Below, in pieces: positions 1 to 7,300 of a stretch of 46,864 bases of DNA; positions within the stretch are counted from its first letter, which is position 1; each line of letters begins with the position of its first letter. The position numbers and the translations under genes were made by a program. This stretch comes from Thermoleptolyngbya sp046719575 (GTDB lineage Bacteria > Cyanobacteriota > Cyanobacteriia > Elainellales > Elainellaceae): contig JBDNCP010000015.1 in the NCBI GenBank assembly GCA_046719575.1, forward strand, positions 1-46,864. The letters are read 5' to 3'. The notes under the pieces are model-generated. The model had not been told where the DNA came from, did no database searches, and saw only the letters and a list, made by a program, of their open reading frames with translations.

Positions 1-259
1 GACACAGCGCCTCCACGGACATCCCCAGCAGGGCGCTGGCCGCCGAGTTTGCAGCCCGGCAATAACCTGCATCGTCAAATGCCAGCACTGCGTCAAAAGA
101 TAGCCCAAACAGGACTTGAACAATCGGGTTTGTTTCAAGCTCGGTAAGTGGGCTGGCGGCTGGGTTTCCGATGCGCTCATCGTGGATGGACGGACGGATG
201 GGGAAACCCATAACAGCATCGCCAGACTCCGGAGGCGGAAGAGACTGTTCAGGGTTCAT
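1..259 (-). CDS. PAS-domain sensor protein, N-terminal fragment
   Basis: An open frame begins with ATG at 259 and runs off the window start, so only about 86 residues are visible. After a 45-residue low-complexity N-terminus comes a stretch typical of a PAS fold (LFGLSFDAVLAFDDAGY, then CRAANSAASALLG). This pattern normally opens a PAS sensory module of a histidine kinase, a diguanylate cyclase or a similar signalling protein. The output domain lies outside the window, so the protein class cannot be stated. The start is the first ATG of the frame; no strong ribosome binding site is visible. The PAS assignment rests on sequence pattern only. Confidence 0.7.
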   Translation of the reverse strand, partial: MNPEQSLPPPESGDAVMGFPIRPSIHDERIGNPAASPLTELETNPIVQVLFGLSFDAVLAFDDAGYCRAANSAASALLGMSVEALC

Positions 260-982
260 ATCCCTAGTCAAGCTATAGCTGAGATGATGAATGCAACAAT
301 CAGTGCCAATCAGGAAGGGGAACTCGTCGCCGTTCAATCACTAAAATTAGAAATTGAAAATTAAAAACCTTCAGAGCAACTAGACTCAGTTGCCGCGATG
401 GCGGAGCGCCTGATGGCATGGTAGAGGGACGTTTCACCCTGAGCTATTCGGAAGTCGAACTATATCTGCAAACGTCACCGAGTAGATCTTAGATAAATGC
501 CCCCCTTGAACCGCTTCGACGGGTCTTTTGGGGCTATTTGTTTTCTACTCAGCAATGAGCAAAACCAGCTCTGGGGATAGAATCCTGATGGATGACTAGT
601 CGCCCATAGTTGGGGAAAACCATTTGGGGAACAAATTAGGTAAACCGACATTGGATGAATACAAGGATTGAGCCTTCTACTATAAGGAAATAGCGCTTTA
701 CACACCATCGACAAAATTAGAGAACTTTTTTGGACGAGCGGGCGATCGCTCACTGTAATTGAGTATTTTTACAATTACAATCTCGACATAAAAATACTAC
801 AGTGGGGCATTACTGTGATTAAATCTGGATAGGAAGATTATCCGTCATTCTGAGCCGCCTAATTGACAGACAAAACTCTTGCAAGCTTGATCCGCTCGTA
901 GGTTGGTCAGCGTCAGCGTGACCCAACTGAATCTAAGCTGGTACTGGGTTTGACGTGGCTCAATCTAGTCTAGGCAGATTTG
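260..982. other. Long intergenic stretch with no convincing gene
   Basis: These 720 bases lie between the divergently placed PAS gene and the 3' end of the topoisomerase gene. Reading frames on both strands are short and broken. Short protein-like pieces on the plus strand (for example around 424-490 and 680-760) are interrupted by stops, so the stretch may hold eroded gene remnants. I could not assign any of them to a family. A HIP1 octamer lies near 743. Confidence 0.4.
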
Positions 983-3505
983 TCAATCAACCAGTTGAGC
1001 TGCTTCAGCCTCGTCTTCGGTGGGCAACAGGGCAGGAATGAGGGTGGTGATGAACTCAGTTTTGGTGAGCTTCAGCAGTTTCTCGCCGCTCGTTGTGCCA
1101 CTGGGGAAAGACTCGGCAGGAATGCGAGCGAGGCGATCGCCACTCGTCAGCACCGTAACGCTTGTGCCGTCATAAGCAGGCACTAGCCCCACCACCGCAT
1201 CCGTCTTAGCCACGAATTGTAGCGCCTGCCCCAGGTCGCCCCGATTCGCCAGACGCAGGCTCCGCACAGGCAGCCGCTTGCCCATGCCCTGCCGCGAAAT
1301 GAGCAGAATCTCATCGTCCGCCGTCAGCGCAACGCAGCCCGCCAGGGTTTCCTGCTTGCCCAGGCGAATGGCTTGCAACCCCTGGGCCGTGCGGCTTTGA
1401 ACCGGAAGCTGGTCTTCGTTGATCTCAAATCGCAGCATCCGCCCGCCCGCTGTTGCCAGCACCAGTTGTTCGCCCTCGGCTGCCAGCAGTGCAAATTGCA
1501 GCGTGTCACCGTCCTTCAGCTTCAGCGCCGTTAGCCCGCGCCCGGTCAGGTTGGTAAATTCGGCCAGCGGCACGCGCTTGATCCGCCCTTGGGCCGTCAG
1601 CATCACCAGATCCAGGCTTTCCAAAAACTCTGGAGCCAGCACAAACTGCGCCACGATCGCATCGTCTCCGGTCTGCGCTCCTGGCGGCAGCAGCGTCACC
1701 AGCGGCGTTCCCCGCGACTGGCGCGAGGTGGGGGGAATGTCGCCCACCTTGAGGGTGTAGGCCTTGCCGCTGCGGGTCAGCACGAGCAATTCCTGAGTGG
1801 TCAGGGCAGACTCAGTTTGCAGAGCGGGGTCTTCGCTGTCGATCAGCGTTTTGGGTGGCAGGTCGTCTTGCTTGGTCTGCTGGCGCTCAAAGGCTTTGGG
1901 CGTAGAGCGGCGTACATAGCCCCGCTGGGTAAACTCCAGCACCACTTCCTCTTCGATTACCTCTTCAGCCATCTCAGCTAGGGTTTCGGCTTCCTCGGCT
2001 CGCTCGGTTTCGGTTTGCAGGCGGGTACGGCGCGGGTCGGCAAATTTTTTCTTGAGGGTCCGCAGGTCTTTTTTGAGAGATTTCAGCAGTTCCCGTCGGT
2101 TGCTCAGCAGGGTGCGGAGTTCCTGCATTCGGGCGGCGGTTTCGTCGTATTCGGTCTGGAGTTTTTGCTGTTCTAGCCCGGTGAGGCGGCGCAACGGCAT
2201 GGAGAGAATCGCATCACATTGGCGATCGCTAAAGTCGAACTCCTCTCGAAACTGGATCTTGGCCGCGCCACCGTCCGGTGCGTTTCGCAAAATCTCAATC
2301 ACGCGATCCAGGTTTGCCAGGGCCCGCAGCAGCCCTTCCAGGATGTGAATATGGCTCTCGGCCTTGTTTAGCTCGTAGCGGTATTGGCGGGTGAGGGTTT
2401 CTTCGCGGAAGGTGAGGAACTGTTGCAGCAGTTCTCGCAGCGGCATCTGGCGCGGTTGCCCATCGGCCAGCGCCAGAAAAATTGCGCCAAAGTTGCTTTG
2501 CAGCGGAGTCATTTTATAAAGCTGGTTTAGCACGCGCTGGGGATTGGCCTCGCGCTTCAGTTCAATGACCACGCGCAGTCCGTCGCGATCGCTCTCATCG
2601 CGAATGTCTTGAATGCCTTCGATCCGCCCTTGGTTGACCAAATCGGCGATTTTTTCGATCCAGGCGGCTTTGTTGACCTGGAAGGGTAACTCCGTCACCA
2701 CGATGGCGGTGCGGCGGTGGCGGCCGCGCCCCGGCTGGATTTCTTCAAACTGGGCAACGCCGCGCATGGTAATGCTGCCGCGCCCGGTGGTGTAGGCATC
2801 GCGAATCCCCTCAGTGCCCACGATTTCGCCGCCTGTGGGAAAGTCGGGGCCGGGAATCAGCGCAAAAAGCTGGTCATCGGGCAGGTCGGGATTGTCGATT
2901 AGCGCCACTAGCCCATCGACCACTTCGCCCAAGTTGTGGGGTGGAATATTGGTCGCCATACCTACGGCGATGCCGGAGGAACCATTTAGCAGCAGCGTCG
3001 GCAACTGGGCCGGCAGCACGACAGGTTCCTGCTGCGAGTTGTCAAAGTTGGGGATGAAATCGACGGTGGCTTCGCCAATTTCCGTTAGCAGCGCCTCGTG
3101 GCTGATGGGGGCGAGGCGCGTTTCTGTGTAGCGCATAGCGGCGGGCGGGTCGTCGTCTACCGAGCCAAAGTTGCCGTGGCCGCCCAGCAGTGGATAGCGA
3201 CTAGAAAAGTCTTGCACCATCCGCACCAGCGCGTCGTATACTGCCTGGTCGCCGTGGGGGTGATATTTGCCTAGCACGTCGCCCACCACGCGGGCACATT
3301 TGCGGAAGGGGCGATCGGGCGTGAGTCCGAGTTCGTGCATGGCGTAGAGGATGCGGCGATGGACGGGTTTTAGCCCATCGCGCACATCTGGCAGCGCCCG
3401 CCCCACGATGACGCTCATCGCGTATTCTAGGTAGGATTGCTGCACTTCGGTGTGCAGCGCGGTGGCTACTACTTGGCCGGCGGAGAGGTTGAGCTGTCTA
3501 GCCAT
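983..3505 (-). CDS. parC: Type IIA topoisomerase subunit A (ParC/GyrA-type)
   Basis: The 840-residue protein is the DNA-cleaving subunit of a gyrase or topoisomerase IV, which works with a GyrB/ParE ATPase to change DNA topology. The N-terminal breakage-reunion domain is complete: SYLEYAMSVIVGRALPD at 24-40, HPHGDQAVYD at 82-91, and the catalytic tyrosine Y126 in RYTETRL. A coiled-coil region follows near 440-500, then a beta-pinwheel C-terminal domain from about 520. The glutamine-rich GyrA box (QRRGGKG-type) is not seen; FTQRGYVRR stands in its place. That favours the second GyrA paralogue carried by many cyanobacteria, often called ParC, over the main GyrA. The residue matching E. coli GyrA Ser83 is Gln87. 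No partner subunit gene is in the window. Confidence 0.9.
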   Translation of the reverse strand: MARQLNLSAGQVVATALHTEVQQSYLEYAMSVIVGRALPDVRDGLKPVHRRILYAMHELGLTPDRPFRKCARVVGDVLGKYHPHGDQAVYDALVRMVQDFSSRYPLLGGHGNFGSVDDDPPAAMRYTETRLAPISHEALLTEIGEATVDFIPNFDNSQQEPVVLPAQLPTLLLNGSSGIAVGMATNIPPHNLGEVVDGLVALIDNPDLPDDQLFALIPGPDFPTGGEIVGTEGIRDAYTTGRGSITMRGVAQFEEIQPGRGRHRRTAIVVTELPFQVNKAAWIEKIADLVNQGRIEGIQDIRDESDRDGLRVVIELKREANPQRVLNQLYKMTPLQSNFGAIFLALADGQPRQMPLRELLQQFLTFREETLTRQYRYELNKAESHIHILEGLLRALANLDRVIEILRNAPDGGAAKIQFREEFDFSDRQCDAILSMPLRRLTGLEQQKLQTEYDETAARMQELRTLLSNRRELLKSLKKDLRTLKKKFADPRRTRLQTETERAEEAETLAEMAEEVIEEEVVLEFTQRGYVRRSTPKAFERQQTKQDDLPPKTLIDSEDPALQTESALTTQELLVLTRSGKAYTLKVGDIPPTSRQSRGTPLVTLLPPGAQTGDDAIVAQFVLAPEFLESLDLVMLTAQGRIKRVPLAEFTNLTGRGLTALKLKDGDTLQFALLAAEGEQLVLATAGGRMLRFEINEDQLPVQSRTAQGLQAIRLGKQETLAGCVALTADDEILLISRQGMGKRLPVRSLRLANRGDLGQALQFVAKTDAVVGLVPAYDGTSVTVLTSGDRLARIPAESFPSGTTSGEKLLKLTKTEFITTLIPALLPTEDEAEAAQLVD

Positions 3506-3860
3506 GAGCGTTTTTAGGGACTAAAAGGCAGGTGAAACGAGTCAGGGAACAGGGACGCGAGCGATGCCCAAAACCCAACCATAGCGCTAATTTCGCATTT
3601 ATCAGCAGCATTACTGAATTGCAGAGAATCTGCAAGTAGAGTGGTTTGAGGGGCGGCCGGGCAACCTGTGGGGTATGCGGAACCGCAGGGGAATGGGGCG
3701 ATCGCCCTTTGGAGGGTTCTGACCTTTGGAGAGTTCTGAAATGTTATGCTCAGGTTTTATGTCTCTTTTATATTTCTTCATCATGTAGCCTAACTGTCTT
3801 GAGTAGAAATGTTTCATTCTTTTGAGTAAGGGTGAATAGCGAGGAGATTAAGCAATTGGC
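3506..3860. other. Divergent promoter region
   Basis: This 355-base gap separates the minus-strand topoisomerase gene from the plus-strand response regulator, so it should hold promoters for both. It includes an AT-rich stretch near 3745-3790 and a GAGGAG-like ribosome binding site at 3841 upstream of the ATG at 3861. I see no recognisable operator. Confidence 0.35.
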
Positions 3861-4259
3861 ATGAAGACGGTTCTAATTGTTGAAGACGACTTAATCAACG
3901 CTCGCGTCTTTTCCAAGATTTTGACCAAGCGGGGCGGCTTGGAAGTCCGCCACACCGAAAACGTGGATGAGGTCATGGAAATTGCGACGGCGAGAGCGGC
4001 GGACATTATTTTGATGGATGTGTCGCTGTCGCATAGTGTTTATCAGGGAAAGCCTGTAGATGGCATCAAGATTACCCAGATGCTAAAGGCCGATCCCAAA
4101 ACGGCGGATTTGCCGATTATTTTGGTGACGGCTCATGCGATGGAGGGCGATCGCGAGAATTTCCTGAAGCAGAGCGGAGCCGACGACTATATCTCCAAGC
4201 CTGTGGTGGATCACCAGCGGTTTGTTGAGCAAATTATGTCGCTCCTACCCCAAGAGTAA
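3861..4259 (+). CDS. Single-domain response regulator (CheY/DivK-like)
   Basis: The 132-residue protein is a lone receiver domain with no output domain. The acidic pocket (EDD at 8-10), the phosphoacceptor Asp53 in ILMDVS, the switch threonine in LVTAH and the lysine in YISKP are all present, so it should accept phosphate from a histidine kinase. The form resembles cyanobacterial DivK/CheY-type phosphorelay intermediates. It stands alone, with an intrinsic terminator 45 bases downstream, and no cognate kinase is adjacent. The histidine-kinase-like gene at 15022 lacks its own phosphoacceptor histidine, so it is not an obvious partner. Confidence 0.9.
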   Translation: MKTVLIVEDDLINARVFSKILTKRGGLEVRHTENVDEVMEIATARAADIILMDVSLSHSVYQGKPVDGIKITQMLKADPKTADLPIILVTAHAMEGDRENFLKQSGADDYISKPVVDHQRFVEQIMSLLPQE

Positions 4260-4303
4260 TCCGATTTTAGTACATTTGTATGGATTTGCCGCTGTATGGA
4301 CTT

Positions 4304-4335
4304 GCCGCCCCCACGTTTGCAGAGGCGGCTTTTTT
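4304..4335 (+). terminator. Intrinsic terminator of the response regulator gene
   Basis: A GCCGCC/GGCGGC stem with a 14-base loop is followed immediately by six T residues. It lies 45 bases after the stop codon of the response regulator gene. Confidence 0.7.
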
Positions 4336-4656
4336 GTGGGGCAGGGTTCTGCGGCGGGTGGCGCTTTCCGAGCCAGCAATCCTTGGGGGAAGCTTTCCCC
4401 CAAACCCCCGCTTGGGGGACGAAGCACGTCCCCGTTCGGCTGAGGCTCACGGCGAAGCCCAAACCCCCTCCGACCTGGCGATCGGTGGTGAGTTTGAGAA
4501 ACGGGTCGCAGCAGAGACGATCGGCGGATCGCTCGGATTGCCGCTCTGATTACTCCCTCGATTGTGTTTGCGCTGAAAGGGCAGCTTGTTGCGGGAACTT
4601 CTGTCTGGGTAGAGAAATCCTAAAATCTATCTGCAAGGCCAATCGCACGACAAATC
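4336..4656. other. Intergenic stretch with a palindrome
   Basis: This stretch holds a near-perfect palindrome (TTGGGGGAAGCTTTCCCCCAA, about 4382-4402), a second GGGGGA/TCCCC pairing block, and a GC-rich tract to about 4520. A frame that stays open on the plus strand here shows no recognisable protein features. The palindromic block looks like a dispersed intergenic repeat, but only one copy is in this window. Confidence 0.4.
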
Positions 4657-5898
4657 GTGAAATTTCGACAGTTCTACTCTGCTTTCCTCCAGGCGACTCC
4701 TTTTTCTACCTGTTCTGCCAGCGTTTTCACGGCTTTTCAACGGTCTCCGTTTCGCCTCTGGCGCACGAAGCTAATCGCGCTGGGTCTGGCGCTGGCCTTG
4801 CTGCTGCACTTGCCGCTGAGCGGGATGGCGCAGTCTGCGCTGCCCACGACGGAGCTGCGCGGCGTATGGCTGACGAATATCGACAGTGATGTGCTGTTTT
4901 CGAGCGATCGCCTCTCAGAAGGACTCCACCGCCTCTCGCGCCTGCATTTCAACAGCATCTATCCCACGGTCTGGAACTGGGGCTACACGCTCTATCCCAG
5001 TGCCACCGCCGAGCGCGTCATCGGGCGGCGGGTCGATCCGCACTCTGGGTTGCAGCAGCGCGATATGCTGGCCGAAGCCGTGCAGCAGGGCCACCGCCTG
5101 GGCATGGCGGTGGTTCCCTGGTTTGAGTTTGGCTTTATGGCTCCGGCCGACTCGGAACTGGCGCGACGGCATCCCGACTGGCTGACGCAGCGGCGCGACG
5201 GCTCCCAAGTCCTGATGGAGGGCATCTGGCCCCGCGTCTGGATGAATCCGTTTCATCCGCAAGTGCAGGAGTTCATCCTCAGCCTGATCGCCGAACTCGC
5301 CGCCAATTACGAAATCGACGGGCTGCAACTAGACGACCACTTTGGGCTGCCCGCCGAATTGGGCTACGACCCCTACACCGTCCGGCTCTATCAGCAGGAG
5401 CATCAGGGCCAGTCGCCGCCCGCCGACCCCCACGATGCGGAATGGACGCGCTGGCGGGCCGACCGCATCTCTGCCATCATGGTGCGCGTGTTTGAAACGG
5501 TGAAGACCTATCGCCCCGACTGCCTGGTCGCCCTATCACCCAACACCAGAGACTACGCCTATCGCTACTATCTGCAAGATTGGAAGACCTGGGAGCGGCG
5601 GGGCTATGTGGAGGAGCTAATTATCCAAATTTATCGAGATAACGTAGCCAGCTTTGCCGCCGAACTCAGCCGCCCCGAACTGGTCGAAGCCCGCAGCCAC
5701 ATCCCCGTCGCCATCGGCATCCTCGCCGGACTCAAAGACCGCCCCGCCCGCCCAGAGGTGATCCGCCAGCAGGTCTATGCCGTCCGGCAGCAGGGCTTTG
5801 CGGGTGTGTCGTTCTTTTTCTACGAAACGCTGCATGGGCGCGATCGCACGTTACGCACCCTGTTTCCCAGAGCAGCCCAGCGGCCGAGGGTGGGGTGA
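4657..5898 (+). CDS. Secreted glycoside hydrolase-like protein, GHL10 (family 10-like)
   Basis: This is a 413-residue member of the GHL10/DUF187 family, a predicted TIM-barrel glycosidase acting on polysaccharide or cell-wall sugars outside the cytoplasm. The family signature is clear: ELRGVWLTNIDSDVLF from about residue 66, YPTVWNWGYTLYPS, WFEFGF, and DGLQLDDHFG with paired acidic residues. A hydrophobic export segment lies at about 39-57 (LIALGLALALLLHLPLSG), followed by AQS as a plausible cleavage site. The chosen GTG start leaves a 35-residue extension before the signal segment, so the true start may be internal. The gene converges on the TPR gene, with a heptamer repeat array between them. 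Confidence 0.85.
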   Translation: MKFRQFYSAFLQATPFSTCSASVFTAFQRSPFRLWRTKLIALGLALALLLHLPLSGMAQSALPTTELRGVWLTNIDSDVLFSSDRLSEGLHRLSRLHFNSIYPTVWNWGYTLYPSATAERVIGRRVDPHSGLQQRDMLAEAVQQGHRLGMAVVPWFEFGFMAPADSELARRHPDWLTQRRDGSQVLMEGIWPRVWMNPFHPQVQEFILSLIAELAANYEIDGLQLDDHFGLPAELGYDPYTVRLYQQEHQGQSPPADPHDAEWTRWRADRISAIMVRVFETVKTYRPDCLVALSPNTRDYAYRYYLQDWKTWERRGYVEELIIQIYRDNVASFAAELSRPELVEARSHIPVAIGILAGLKDRPARPEVIRQQVYAVRQQGFAGVSFFFYETLHGRDRTLRTLFPRAAQRPRVG

Positions 5899-5912
5899 TG
5901 GGGCAGGATGTG

Positions 5913-6090
5913 GAAAAAACGAAGAACGAAGAACGAAGAACAAAAAACGAAGAACGAAGAACGAAGAACGAAGAACAAAAAACGAAGAACGAAGAACGAA
6001 GAAGAATGAAGAACAAAAAACGAAGAACGAAAAATGAAACCTTCTCTCTCTTCTCTCTTCTCTCTTCTCTCTTCCCTCTTCCCTCTTCCC
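5913..6090. repeat. Heptanucleotide array, purine arm plus pyrimidine arm
   Basis: Roughly 16 tandem 7-base units of the CGAAGAA type, with variants CAAAAAA and TGAAGAA, occupy 5913-6035. A run of TTCTCTC/TTCCCTC units follows to 6090. The purine and pyrimidine arms are partly complementary, so transcripts from either direction could fold. The array fills the whole space between two convergent genes and carries a GGGGTGATGGGG block at its edge, as other copies in the window do. Confidence 0.9.
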
Positions 6091-7026
6091 CTAACTGCCT
6101 GCCTGCCGAATTTGTGCCAGCGTCTCGCGCATCCGGGGAAGCTGGAGAAATCGTCGGGTTTGCTCAATCAGGCGATCGCCCCACAGGTTTTCGCGCAAAA
6201 ATTCGATCTCGGCGTAGCGATCGTCTAGGTTGAGGGCGGCTTCACCCATTGCAAGGGCTTCTTCTTGCTTGCCCTGCACAAACAGCGCCACGGCGACCGC
6301 TAGCTGAGGCTCGGCCTGCGTTCCGTCGATGGCGATCGCCTCGCGCCATTTCTCTAGCGCTCCGTCGATGTCGCCCATTTCATACAGCACCAGCCCGATG
6401 TTATTGATCGAGGGCCAAAAGTCTTCCTGAAGCTCGACCGACTTTTCGTAGCTCTCGATCGCGTCAGCATAGCGCTTTTGCATGTAATAAGCATTGCCCA
6501 GGTCAAACCATGCGCCGGGTTCATCGCCCTTTAGCGCCAACCCCTTCCGCAGGTACTCGACAGAGCGGGCATAGTTTTCGGCACGGAAGTAGGCTGTGCC
6601 CAGGGCAAACAAAATTGCTGGATCTCCCTGGCTGAGCGACTCGGCCTTGAGCAATGGGGCGATCGCCTTGTCGCCCTGCCCCACCTGCAAATACAAACTG
6701 CCCAGCAGCGCCCACACTTGCCCGTTTTGCGGCACAAGCTGCGTCGCCAACTGCGCCCGAATCAGCGCCAGTTCATATTGCTGAAACTGCGCGAGCTGCG
6801 CTGCTTCCTGCGCCAGACTTAGCCCCTGCTGCTCCATCCGAGCATAGTCCAACTGGGGCACATGGGGAATCAAGGCCTGGGCGATCGCCGGACGCGCCCA
6901 AAACCCTGTACCCAGCATAAGTGGCAGGGCGAAGAGAGGAAAACGCTTTAACACAATCAATTTCAGCAAGGTTCGTTCCAGCACTATCGTTAAACACTGA
7001 GCATAGCTTAGACGATGACTCGACAA
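6091..7026 (-). CDS. Exported tetratricopeptide repeat protein
   Basis: The 311-residue protein has a hydrophobic signal (LKRFPLFALPLMLGTGF, then ARPAIAQA as a plausible cleavage site). About six TPR units follow, with typical pairs such as AWALLGSLYLQVGQGDKAI, AILFALGTAYFRAENYARS and AWFDLGNAYYMQKRYADAI. TPR arrays are protein-binding scaffolds; the partner is unknown. The upstream ATG at 7026 gives a 24-residue extension. A GTG at 6954 would start right before the signal peptide and may be the true start. It lies downstream of clpC in the same direction, but 270 bases separate them. Confidence 0.8.
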   Translation of the reverse strand: MSSHRLSYAQCLTIVLERTLLKLIVLKRFPLFALPLMLGTGFWARPAIAQALIPHVPQLDYARMEQQGLSLAQEAAQLAQFQQYELALIRAQLATQLVPQNGQVWALLGSLYLQVGQGDKAIAPLLKAESLSQGDPAILFALGTAYFRAENYARSVEYLRKGLALKGDEPGAWFDLGNAYYMQKRYADAIESYEKSVELQEDFWPSINNIGLVLYEMGDIDGALEKWREAIAIDGTQAEPQLAVAVALFVQGKQEEALAMGEAALNLDDRYAEIEFLRENLWGDRLIEQTRRFLQLPRMRETLAQIRQAGS

Positions 7027-7194
7027 ATCGCCAAAATTAAATCGCCAAGACCCGCCTTATAAATAATTTGGGCGCTATTTGGGCACTGATGTTCTGGCAG
7101 AATTACTTTGGTGGGATTACTTCAACAGGACTACTTTGGCGTTTCGGCGCTCAGTTTTAGTGCTTACACGCCTCGCGGTCGCTGCTCCGGACGA

Positions 7195-7238
7195 TTGCTC
7201 CCGCGAGGTGGCCAATCATGCCAGCCTTGCGGGAGCAA
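7195..7238. other. Inverted repeat between clpC and the TPR gene
   Basis: A 14-base stem (TTGCTCCCGCGAGG against CCTTGCGGGAGCAA, one wobble pair) encloses a 16-base loop. There is no T-run, so it is not a clear terminator. It could limit read-through from clpC or be an attenuating hairpin. Imperfect 14-base units (ATTACTTTGGTGGG-like) occur just upstream at about 7100-7140. Confidence 0.45.
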
Positions 7239-7300
7239 CCTGCACTCATAGCCCTTACTAACTCATAGCCCGTACTAATGGCCTGCACTAGGGGTCTGCA

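Noticed and set aside
475..753. Minus-strand frame of 92 codons in the first intergenic region
   Set aside because: No start signals or recognisable family, and composition differs from neighbouring genes; kept only as an unresolved intergenic stretch.
4296..4889. Plus-strand frame of 197 codons before and into the GHL10 gene
   Set aside because: Its first part crosses a terminator and a palindrome, its last part overlaps the GHL10 gene in another frame, and it has no protein-like pattern.
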